A stretch of 64,000 bases of DNA. Origin: Meghimatium bilineatum (Eukaryota; Mollusca; Gastropoda; Stylommatophora; Philomycidae). This document shows, piece by piece, positions 20,496 through 33,300 of this stretch. The DNA lies in the NCBI GenBank assembly GCA_034231615.1, contig CM067315.1, forward strand, positions 32,693,735 to 32,757,734, in the 5' to 3' direction. Each line of letters begins with the position of its first letter. The stretch's first letter is position 1. Below the pieces are notes generated by a model, which was not told the origin of the DNA, did not search any database, and saw nothing but the letters and a program-made list of their open reading frames with translations. The position numbers and the translations under genes were made by a program.

Positions 20496-20979
20496 CTTGA
20501 CAGAGATAAGTAAACACTGATAAATCAAAAGCAATGATATACAAAATAGCACATGTTTAATACATAGCATTTATTTCATGACAAACTTCATTAGATCAAA
20601 TAATTAGAAGTTGTTAAAGATGTTCTCATTAGATGAAAAGTGTATGCAGACACCTACAGACAAATTAAAACCTGCAATTTTACTGTGTAATGAGAGAACG
20701 AGCGACGCACAGTCTGAACATTTCAGAATTAAGTCGTAAATAACCTATTCAAATTAGGCTTCATCATTTCTTTTGCTTACTCATAAAATAGTTTGAATTA
20801 TTTTCCTGCTTCATAACTGATCTTCTTTCTTGATGCACTTTCAATAATATACTTAGCTAGAATCTTGAATGTACCACAGTTACCAATCTCTTCTATCTGA
20901 GTTAGGCGGATGTTGAAGATCAAACTTATTTTTATGTTTGACAACAATTATTTGTTGCTTCTGTTCTCGTGTGATTCAT

Positions 20980-20985
20980 TTTATT
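20980..20985 (-). terminator. Candidate polyadenylation signal of tektin-2
   Basis: AATAAA on the minus strand about 180 bp beyond the tektin-2 stop; another AATAAA lies at 20570-20575. Which is used cannot be told. Confidence 0.45.
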
Positions 20986-21162
20986 AACATTTAATCTGAT
21001 GAATAAACTTTACTATCTCCTGTTTTTTTTTCTATATTACTACATTCATACTTTAGCTTGAAAATTATGAACTGTCATTCAGCATATTCTCTGCTTTGTC
21101 AATAATGATGCACATTAAGAAGAACAAATGGAAAGAAACAGTAGTAGTAGGGAATTTTCAAA

Positions 21163-21355
21163 CTAGTTCAGGATGGCCAATTGTGTTTTCTCATTTCCCA
21201 TAAGGTTTAGATTGTTTTGAGTATTGCTGGCGGTTGGTGGATTCAGTATCTGACGAATGTTCATGCACTGATTGTCCAGATGAAGAGTATGGTTCTTGAG
21301 GGCAATGTCACTGTTCAGACATCTCAAGCTCTTGTATAGTCCATCTAAGGCATGC
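21163..21355 (-). CDS. TEKT2: Tektin-2 exon 6 (terminal)
   Basis: Acceptor cttgaccag; encodes HALDGLYKSLRCLNSDIALK, then HLDNQCMNIRQIL and stop TAG. It corresponds to the final coiled coil and the LDTKCMDTRR region of tektin-2. Confidence 0.92.
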
Positions 21356-24300
21356 CTGGTCAAGTGAAATAGTATTCTTTTAGAAATCTTGTTTATGTAT
21401 ATAAGTGGTGGGAAAGATACAGCACATGAGCCTAATCTGGACCTACCAAGTCATTTGCTTCTCTGGCCTGCTAGGAGGATCTTCTTCTGCAGCATTTGTT
21501 CTCAGACTCCTGCAAATTAGCAGGTTTTAATACAGAGAATGGAATGCGTTCTGTCATGGTTTACAGCATTTCTGCAATAGGTCTATATGCGTCTTTCGCA
21601 TATGTGTCATACGATCGGTATGACACATTCAACTTCAGCATGGCATCTGGATCAATTTGACCCTATATGGAATGGGACAGCCAACTCCACTCCATAACCT
21701 CCTTAGTCACCTCTTATGACATGCATGGAAGGTAAAGTATTCCTATTATTTTCTTCCATTTCAGACCCATCAACACATGAGCTAGGCTGATCTAAAAGTA
21801 CTACATGCTCAAACCTCTGTAAATAATACTTCTGCAGAATTCTTGAAGCACAGAGATGTTGAAACTATAAATGTTATAAGTACAATTTGTCAATGTATAT
21901 GGTAAACAAAAAAGTAGCAATTAGAATGGACACAATTTCTGGTGATACCACTGCCAAAAAAAGAATTTAATTTTGTGCAGAAATTATATAACTATTAGCT
22001 TTATCAATCACGTAAGCAAAGTAATGCTGAGGAAGCTTCTTAACAGATTGAGACAAAGATCAGAAGAAATTATAGTCAGATAACAGGTAGGTTATTGTAA
22101 AAATAGAGGTTCTATAGAACAAATTTTAACATTCAACATTAGAGTAATATCAATTAAGATCATATCTGATGAGTTAGCAGGATGCAGTCCTGATAATGGA
22201 ATGTGTTATAATTTTACAGTTGAGCTAAGGTATCTGTGCCTTTCATCCTGGTATTTGACTTTAGAAAGACATTTTGAATCATATTAACCTCTTGATTCTT
22301 TATTAGAAACTGGCCTCACAGCACATTGGGCATTCCCATAAGTGCTCCGCCCTCCATTCCAGCAGCCAATCCGACTCGATGGTGTTTCGAGTCTATTGCT
22401 GTCTAAACAGACGTCGACATCAGGGCACAACTCTGGCCCTTGCGACAAATTTCTTTGTTGTTTCGCCCACCCACACCGTGCCTGCAACTAGTTCAAGCAC
22501 AACGTCGGCCTGTTGGAACAACATGGTAACTGTTATCAAAGGTTACGGCTATGGTTAATATTAACCTATTATGGGGTAAGGTAGGCAACTTGACACTCAA
22601 CCGTTCTTAGCCATCTCTTACAACATGCATGGTTGGTCACATTGTTACTAATATTTACTCACTTTTCGGATTCCAGCAATGCAGCTGTTATATGGCAATC
22701 ATGATGCAAAGGTCATTGTACGAATTCTAGGATTAGTAGCTAGCCAAGACCTTAAAAGCACCTACTTGTGGTGCATCATGGTAACGATCAGTTTTAAAGA
22801 TTGAGCAAAACACCTGGTCAATGGTTTAGGAATTGTCTCCAGGGTAGTATAAATTGAGATGAAATGGGAATTTATTTCGCACAAGACAAACAATATCTAA
22901 ATTGTGAAAAAAAACTGAACAGAGAATATAAGGAAGAACTACCAGACATAACAAAAGAGATAACACAAACACTTTCCAGTTCCACTTTCTGAAATTATCA
23001 TTCGTCGTGTAATTGCAAAAATCGGAGCGCACTGATAGAAGAGTATTATGTGTAAAATGATGATGATCTGACAACTAATGATTTACTGTATTTTTAAAAT
23101 CAGATCTTCCAGAGGTAACATTACCACTGATATCTCCACTAGTACACATCCTGGAGAAAACATACACACTTACCAGTGACCATCCAAACAACAATAACAG
23201 GTGTGTGTGTGGGGAAGAGCAGTAGAATAATCTATAGAATTGGGTATAAGCTCTCAACTTCCTCAATAATGCTCACCCAAGTGATATATGGATCAGAGTG
23301 TATACAGATGGACCAGCACAGAATACAGAAATGGAGGAAGTGGTGTATATGTGGAATACCCAGATATTACTACAGATATACCACATGCATACCAATGGGG
23401 AATTACAGCAACAACTATGATTCTGAAGCTATTCAAGCAGATGCAGAGAAACTTTTAAAATATGACTGGACTTGACACCATATTGTAATACTTACAGATG
23501 CACAATCAATATTAGAAGCACTAAAATTAAATAGAAGTGTTAAGATCAACAAATGTTGAAGAGGACTGGTTCCTTAACAACATCCTAACAAGAAAGCAGT
23601 GTGTTTTTGGTCATATAAAGAGATATAATAGCTTGGAAATATTAATAGCTGAAGGTAGAGTTAACGACAACAAGGGAAGAGGGTGCCCAAGATGGCGATG
23701 GTGCAGTGATATATCAGATTGCTTAAACATGTCTATAGCTGCGGCAGGTCAACTCTCTCAGAATCGCTGAGTGTTCAAAGAATCCATAAGGAAGACTACG
23801 TTCTGGAAAGAATATGTCACATGAGAACTATTCAATAAGCTACTAGAGTTAACAGATGTATCGCCCATAGTGCAACATCTGCATAGAATCATATTGTAAT
23901 AGATTCCATCTCACTGTGGAATAGCAGGAAATGATAGAGCTGATGAACTGAATATCAGTCAGTCAGTTCCTCTTTTGCCAAGTTTGGCACATAGGGTGGA
24001 TGTCATAGTTCTCCATGCCTGTTGGTCAGTTGCTAAGGATTGAAGGTCTTGTGCCTTCATGCCTGTTGATTTTAATTCATTCATAACAGTTCTTCTGAGC
24101 GGTTCTTTTGGTCTTCCTTGTTTTCTTTTCCCGTCTGGTGTCCACATGATGGCTTGTCATGGAATTCTGACTTCCTTCATTCTAAGTATGTGGCCGATGT
24201 ATGTCCAGCGACGTTTTCTGATGATTTTTGTCACATATTCTTGTTTTGTCTCCTCTCTTAGTATGTCGTTTGATTGGAAATCTTTCCAATTAGTATTTGT

Positions 24301-27300
24301 GAATTTTCTGAGACATCTATTCCCGAAGGCAACTAACTTCTTATCCATTATTGCGGTAGATTTCCAACTTTCACATCCATATGTTAATGATGGAATCACA
24401 CTTGCATTGAATAGTCGCAGTTTGATGTGTTTACTTGCGATCTTCGATCTCCAGATGTTTGAATGTAGAGTTTAATAAAGGCGTTTGGGCCATACAACTG
24501 AATGGAAGGTTCTAATATGCAACAACCTGATTATCAAATAGTTATTACTAAAAGAAATCCATGATAAAGGCACAATGAAAGCTAAACTCACCTATATGGA
24601 ATGACTACAATCTACTATCAACTCAGAACTGGACACAATAGACTAAGTAGACATGTAGAAAATTTAAAATTGGCACATCAGCAAAGTATACATATGGGAA
24701 GCCAACCAAACTGCAGATCATATCCTTCAAGAATGTACAAACTATGACACACTAAGGTGAACATACTGGCCTTCTGATACGTCTATGTATGTTAAATGCT
24801 ATAGTACAAAACAAGAAATGGAAAACGCTGTCCAATTTATACAACTAACAACACTCTACAGAAAGCCATAATCCTTCAGGGTCATAGGAGTACCAATCTG
24901 AAAATGTCAATACAAAAATTCTGCTATGCCTACTGTTCTCAATTTCTTGTTTAAATGTGAAGAATCTGAATTCTGTCAAGTCTTTAATATTATCAAGACA
25001 TAATTTCTATAGCCAGGGGTAGACCAAAAGAAACACTCAGAAGAACAATACTTAGAGAAAGTAAAACAATCAATATCCATACTATTCAAGAACTGCACAG
25101 AATAGCTTTGAACAGACAGAATTGGAGAGATCTGATCTCTGCCCTATGCGCTAACTTCAACGCAAAAGGAAAAAAAGGAAAATAATTTCTTCATTCATTA
25201 TGATATTTCTATGGACAAAGTGGTTTTCTTGGTGGTGTCAATCTCTCCAAATCTTCTTGTATGATCTTACATGAAAATATTCATTTTTTGCTACCCCTAC
25301 TCACTTGCTAAACAACACAGCCATTATAAAATGTCCATAGATACTGCCAATTTTGAATAACAAAAATGGAGAAATGATGCATTGTTTTTATCCTATTAGA
25401 TTGACAAAACACCACAACATATATCCTCCTATTTCTGACTTAACACAATTCTGACTACCCTACAGAGCAGACACACATTTTCAACTTAAAAATGTACATT
25501 TGATGTTTAGGTAATGACCACAAACTCAAAACAACAACCATCTTGATGATGATAATATAGACAGTTAGCGAACAAAACAAGAAAGAAAGAAAAAAAACTG
25601 TGCTTTTGGACACTGTAAAAATAAATAACATACTGAGCTTGCTGAAGCTTCTCCTCCAATGCTTTTGTAGTAGCTCCGAGTTGATATGCTTCATCTACCA
25701 GACCAAAGTGGACTGCATCACAACACTTCTCCACATTGACATTATAGGATCTGTTGGTCAGCCTCGTCTCTGCTTTCATAGTGGCTCTATTTTTTTGCCT
25801 GATAGATTCATGAAGTCCACGAATATCATTCTCTATCTCTGCAATCTCCTCTTCTGTCTAAATAAAAAGTATAACTTAAATTTACACAAATTGCAACATG
25901 TAGAAGAAATGGAAGAGATTATCATTTAAGGAAAGATGTAATGAAACATAACGCATAGATTACCACATAGGCCTATGTGTGATTTGTTTGTCAATATCTC
26001 CAGAAATTGTGACAAAGATTACCACATAGGCCTATGTGTGCTTTGTTTGTCAATATCTCCAGAAATTGTGACATAGATTACCACATAGGCCTATGTGTGA
26101 TTTGTTTGTCAATATCTCCAAAAATTGTGACAAAGATTACCACATAGGCCTATGTGTGCTTTGTTTGTCAATATCTCCAGAAATTGTCAGCAACTTGCTC
26201 TTACTTCCTATGTGCAGTGGGGTGGTTTCATGGAATTTTCTTTCATACCCAGAGGACTTCAGCTTTCAGCTTAAAGCATAGTACTTTTCTAGGTACTTTC
26301 CTGTTAACCGGGCACACACATTTAGCGAAACAAATTGTAATATGAAATGAAATATATTCTGACCAAGGGGAACAACTTATAATACAAAATGCTACATGGG
26401 GATGCAATCAATTCAGAAATTGATATTTATTCAAAATGAGAATACAAAATAGAACAAAACTGCAATCTTTTCTTAGGACCAGTATTATTTACTATCATTC
26501 AGTATACCATCACGTGGGATCTACTGTGCTGCTATAATTCATCTAGGTAGATAATTTTCTGGTGTTGTCTAGATGTTCCACGATGTCTCTTGCAGCATGT
26601 AGAAAATATATTTCTTTCTTACTTCTCGATTCCAGGAAGGTTCAATAGGAATGAAAAATTATGTCATATTGACATGTAATCCCTTCAGAACAGTTCATCT
26701 TAAAAAAAGTATGGTTCTATTTGAAATCAGTGCCTTCCTATTTGATTATTTCCCTTGGCTATGTTTATCAGTTTATGTTTATCATTTACTAATTCGCCCG
26801 TGTGTTGCCCGGGCCCGAAAGGGAAGCAAAGAATAGCAATACTGTTTACCTTCCACTCATGTCATAAAAGGTGACTAAGGAGGTTATGGAATGGAGTTGG
26901 CTGTCCCATCCCATATAGGGTCAGTGACCCAAAGCCATGCTGAAGTCGGATGTGTCAGGCCAAAAGGCGCAGATATTGTAGCAATTCTGTAAACCATGAC
27001 ACAACGGATTCCGTTCTCCGGACTACATCCTGCTAATGTGCAGGAGTTTGAGAACGAATGCAGAAGAAGAAGATCATTTACTAATTTAAATATACATTTT
27101 TTAGGGTTAGTTATGTAAAACCATTAATCCAAACCCTAAAAATTAATATTTAAATGAATTATTGACTAATTATTGAAATACTATTTAAATGAATTAATCC
27201 TAAAAAAAGCAAGAAGACACAGGTTTCAAACCAAAACCAAAAATACAATTTTTATCATAAAAATGCAAATTTGTGTGCCTTGTTAACAGGAAACTACCCT

Positions 27301-30300
27301 TTTCTGTCACAAATTTTTATTCTGTATGTAAGCCGAATTGAAATTATGTCAATATATTGATAATAACATTTAAATATAAACTTGTGACCCTTTTTCTTTT
27401 TATAATTTTATTTTTTTGGACACATTATGAGACGGTGATCTGGAGAATATACTTACAACAGGAATTATAGAAGGTACATGAGAGATCGAGGATGACAACG
27501 CGAGAAAATATTTAGATAATCTGACATCGTGGCATGGCAAAGAGTCAACAATGATCCTGATAACAGAAACTGGTAAAAAGAGAATTGTGGAGATCCGTGA
27601 TCACATATGCCAGTCAGCATGGCACCTGATGATGATGATGATGATGAGTAGTAAAAAGTATAGATGACACAGATGAAGAAGAAAAACTATTCGTGAGAGG
27701 AAGTTGCAGTTGGCTTTAATTGACATGAAAAGGGTTGCCACCATCATGATCATGAGGAGTGAAAGAAAAGCATCTACTGGTAACAATTGAGATTATGTAA
27801 TTGTACACATATGAAAGCATAATTTCTACTTCTGTGTGTTGACACAGCTGGCCTATCTTTGTGTGGCCTTTTTGCATTGACACTAAAACTATGGTGAAAC
27901 ATAAACTCAATGAATCGGAGATTTATAAACATTTGGAAGATTTCTCTGATAATTCTAGCATTAATTTATCTCCTGTTAATCTGCAGGAGATATATAACAA
28001 ACACTGAAGAAGAAAGGGTCTAAGTGCACATGTATCAGGGATGTTCCACCATCTTGTATAGAGTCATCCAATCACATGGAAGCCTGTAATCATGTGATGG
28101 TATCAGTGTTGGTCACTTTTGACTACACAGTCAATATGGTTACATAGATTCAATATGGCTAAAGACTCTGAGAATTTCCTTACTGCCATAAAAATTAGTA
28201 ACCCAGTGACTTCTGTGATAGAGGGGTTAGTACGACAATCTAGGTTACAACTGATGCAAAACTATAATCCAACAGGCAAAATAGGAAACACAGGATAATG
28301 ACATTTTGTTAATCACCAGAGAGACAAAAATCAACGTATTGACCACAAGGTCTTTATCAAGAACACAAAATGGCATGTGATGAGTAATGAACAGCAATGT
28401 CAATGATTTTTATCTCCGTGATGTGATCTTCGACCATGCCCTCCATTACTAATTGTGTGCTGTTGTGTTCTTTGATAAATTTTGTTTTAGTCAAAATGTC
28501 AATATGCGTGCATTTTCATCTGTTTCCACTAATTAGCAAAACCTCATTATCCTGCTTCCAATTTCACTTATCAAACAATCTAATAGTTTCAGCTTGGTTG
28601 TGGTACAAGAGCAGCGTAATAATATAATGCTGGAAACATTTGGCAATATTTTAGCCTGATTTTTTAAAAAATAACTTACATTCCTTTTCAGCCATTCCAA
28701 TTCACCCACTGCACGCTGATACTCATGCATTCTCTTTCTGAAAGCATATTCTGTGGACTGTCTCTGAGCCTCTAATACATTTGATCCATTCTGCAGAGTA
28801 TAATGCATTAGCTCCTTTAGTTTGACTGCAGATTTCAATTCTGTCTCTGCTCTCTCTGTGACATAACTGCTAAAGTCACTCCACTGATGGCAGGTTGTGC
28901 TCCTGTACATAGACGAGAAATCAAAACCAAACACTATAGAATACTACAAGTTTATACAAACTTTTCAGTTTGTATATTATTACAAAATCATACTTTAGTA
29001 AACCCTTTCTGACAACATCAAAGAGGCTGAAAAGGTGCAGAGGACTGACTTCATTGAACTCTGGTTATCTCCATATGTACTCCTCCCCTCTCAATGAAGT
29101 GGCATGCCGCTTGCCAAGATAACCAACTACTGTGTAGCTTCAAGCAATAATCCCTAGGTATCTATGAGTAATATACACTTTAAGACAAGCATAGGTGTCA
29201 ATTAGTATGGATTTTTCCTGTTAATATGTATTTCGGGCCCTAAAAAAACCAAATTTTTAAACAAAATTATTTTAAAAAAAAGACCACTTGGTGTTAAATT
29301 TCATAGTAATTATTACTAATGTTGACATTTTTAAGTCACAAAATTATATTGAGGGGCAAAAAACTATATATGTATATATAAAAAAATTTGGTGAATATTT
29401 TGGCTAATTACGTGCTAATTACGGACATTGTTATTGAAATACGGAAATTGTTAAAAATACGGATTTATGAAACATAAATTGACAGTAGGTGTCAACTAGT
29501 ATGGATTTTCTGTATTAATACATATTTTAAATCCATTAAAAAAAAAACTTCCTTAGCCACCACTTATGACATACATGGCAGGTCAGTCTTTTTATTTGTT
29601 GCTTCTTCCCACACTGGCGCATCACTACCAGTAACTAATTGTTCACTAGCATGGTCAGAGAAAAACAGGCCATCCATAAAGTGGATGGACATGAGATATG
29701 AATCGAATTGGGTTACTGTTTTCTTTCCAGGCATGTTGTATGAGGCAACTAATGCAAGTTGGGGGATGGGATGACAATTGTCTATCTCTTTGCTATTTGT
29801 TTTGTATCTTTCTATGTTTTCTATTGTCATTTTCACTTGTGCTGTTAAACATCAGAAGGGAAAGTTGGGGCTGTTTGTCTTTGGTCATTTGGGTTACATT
29901 GGCCATGGTCAGCCTATGTCTCTTTAAAGTTTCTTTGATTGTCTCCATCCATCTAGTTCTTAAATAATATCTTAAATAATATCTACAATTTTTATACCAA
30001 CACTGTGATACCAATGTCAAACATGGTCTTTAACAGCTTCGCAGCGAAGAAAAATCGTCACATGTGAAATGAAGTGTCTGAGAAAAGCTGCAATGGTTAC
30101 CAAACTAGATAAAATAAGAAATGAAGAAATTAGGAAAAGAGTTGGTATAATATCATGTATCGAACATATTGAGAGACAGCAAGTAAAATGATTTGGTCAC
30201 CTTATGAGAATGAAGCCAAACCAAATACCAATAAGAGCATATAATACAAGAATATCCGGGCATAAGGCCAACGGTAGACCAAGAAAACGGTGGATAGAAA

Positions 30301-33300
30301 ACATCAAGATAACCATGAACAAACATGGACTAAATGCAACCTCAGACACACATGTGGCCTTGGAACGACAGCTTAAGCTCCCACCCCTATGCTTAACGGT
30401 AAATGTGAATGCAATCAAAAATCATTCACCTGGGAAAAGACAATAGACAATCTAGTTCTTGGTCTTCCTTGTGCCTTGTAACTCGATCTGTTATTGTATA
30501 CATAAAGGGCTGGTTGCATTGGTTCTATTCCCATAATGTGACCAAACCACCTGGTTTGCTGTCTTTCCATGATAGCTGTCAACTTGTCCCCTGTGAAAAT
30601 AGCCATGACTGTCACTGCTGGTCTTGTCTCAATTTATTACTTCTGTCTTCAATCAAATGATCCCATACATGGCGAATAGATGCAGGCCAGTGTACATTGC
30701 ATCTTTGTCCTTTGTGGCAGACTCATAGGTGAAGGGGAATGCTAGATGTGACATCACTAGAGATGGATCAACAAATCTGACAGAAGAATCATAAGATAGT
30801 TGAACTGGAAGTGGGTACTGCTCTCCTAACAGGACTTGATGATCCTGGGATACCCTGACGCACTAAAATGGCTTCCTTTAGAAACTAAACATACATCCAT
30901 ACAGCCCCTCCTCGGACACAACCATGCCTTTGAGACAACAATATTAGTCTGGGTGTCACCTCAGTTACACAATTGAGAAGTATCTGTACTTTTGTCAGAA
31001 TGACTATGGGTTGTCAAGAGCTACCTACAGTACTCACAGCTAAAGAAATTATTTCATCAACATTTTGAAAGTCTCTTGTGAATGTGTACACTTATTCCTG
31101 CCACTGAAGGAAGTACGTTTCAGTAGGAACTTTTCAGAACAGCCGTCAATTGTCTTGATGCATTGGATTGATTCTCTTCAGGACAAAAATGGTTCTGTCA
31201 CCTATCTCCTGGGTCAAAGGGCAAGAGCCCATGGATCGCTGGATCAGCAACCAACCAACCAACCAACCTATCTCCTGAAAATTTCAGTTACATTTTATGG
31301 CACTCACTGATTGATATCAATTATCATTAGCAACCTCTCTGACAGGCATGTGTCAGAGCAACAGAAGTTGTGATTAGGACATACACAGCCTTGTCCAATG
31401 TTTGTTTTTATTTTAAATGGGTCTGTTGTGCCCTCTGTAGTTCTGATTTTATTCTTTGGCAATATTTGTACTTTCTAAAAAGTCCTTTTGTTGTCCAGTA
31501 ATTTTTCATGGAGTCCATAGTCTTCCATATTAGCCACAATTTTTCTGTTACCACTGTCAAGTGTTCTTTCTTTATCAATGAATCCAATGTTTAGATATTT
31601 TCATATTCTGGAAAAATATTTTAGACTGACATAGACAGGACTCTGAAAGCTGACTGCATTATTTTGAAAGTTTCCGAAACAGTTTTTCCAAAAACAAAAA
31701 CATAAATCAGTACACACACTTTGCTATATATTGATGCCCATTTTTGAAATGCAATGAGGCTTGCTTGTGTATATATATCTACTTCATTTGGTACATATAT
31801 CGGCATGTGGTTCTCCCATGCATTATGTTAATACAAACTGCTACACATTCATTCCAGAATAAAATCTGTCTCAGGACCTCGTGAAAAACCCTTGAATATA
31901 AAGTGCCTTAAATAAAAATAAATCATTATCAAGTACCATGTCAACTGGTATAGGTAATCATAGATCTTCACAACTCTCTATTTCCTTGACCTTGAATCTG
32001 GATCGTCATTGACTCATTGCCCTACTATGATATTAATTATCTAATATTTTAATTCACTGCCGTTCTTGAATCTCTCTTGCCAGTTGTAACTGTGTTCTCC
32101 AAGCACCTCGTCTATTAATGTGGAAGAAATATTTTTAAAAAATCTCTTTCTGATATTATGATACTGAACAAGTAGACCCCACAACATATTTAATTATTTC
32201 CCTTCTCTATTTTTGCAAATTTCCTGTTTTATTGTGAAATTGCCTATTGTCTTTCCCCAGGTGAATGATTGTTGATTGCATTCACACTTGCCGTTAAGCG
32301 TAGGGTTGGAGCTTAAGCTGTCGTTCCAAGGCCAGATGTGTCACCGTGGTTGCATTTAGTCCATGTTTGTTCAAGGCTATCTTGATGTTTTCTATCCACC
32401 GTTTTCTTGGTCTACTTTGTCCTTACCCCCGGATATTCATGTATTATATGCTCTTATTGGTATTTGGTTTGACTTCATTCTCATTAGGTGACTGAACCAT
32501 TTTACTTGCTGTCTCTAAATATGTTCGATACATAATATTATACCAACTCTTTTCCTAATTTCTTCATTTCTTATTTTATCTAGTTTAGTAACCATTGCAG
32601 CTTTTCTCAGAGCTTCATTTCACATGTGACGATTTTTCTTTGCTGCGAAGCAGTTCATTTCCTGTTCATCATTAAATAATTTAAATATTTATTTATCTTG
32701 GGGAAGGGTTAGTTATGTAAAACACAACTATCCTAACCCAAACCCTAACCCTAAAAAGAATTAATATTTAAATTATTAAATAAAGAAGATCACATTTACA
32801 AACATAGACAAGGGAATTAATTAAACATGTTGTGGTGTATGTTTTGGCATTTACTTGTACAGCACCGATATTATTGTAACCTCCATCTCACATTTGACTC
32901 TTTCAGCACATCATTAAATTTTTTAGCTGTCAATGGACTCTCAGCATTCTCCCCGGTATAGCAATTAAGCTGTTTGCTTTGTAATCAGGAGGTCGCTGAT
33001 TTGAATCCCACTCACAGCGTCTTGTTTACAATAGTATTTTTCTGGAGATTCCTGCTGATTATCGCTTGAGACTAACAGAGTTATGTGCTGTGAGTTGTAC
33101 TTTTGATAAGCAGTGTGCCACATCTTTGAGAGAAACAGAGTACATAATGGAATTAACCTGAGTACAATGAAGTCAGTCCTCTATAGTCAATCCTCTATGC
33201 TTTTTCAACCTTTATCTTGTTATTTCAGTATTATTCTATGGAACCACCTCTCTGTAGTAACTAATTTTCAACTATCCAATTTATTTACTGTCTAAGACTA

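Noticed and set aside
32725..32752. Interstitial telomere or chromosome fusion point
   Set aside because: Only two or three CCCTAA-like units, in a context shared with a MITE at 27110-27190.
32950..33020. tRNA-Thr gene
   Set aside because: Box A and B are present but the acceptor stem does not pair and the sequence continues into a SINE body.
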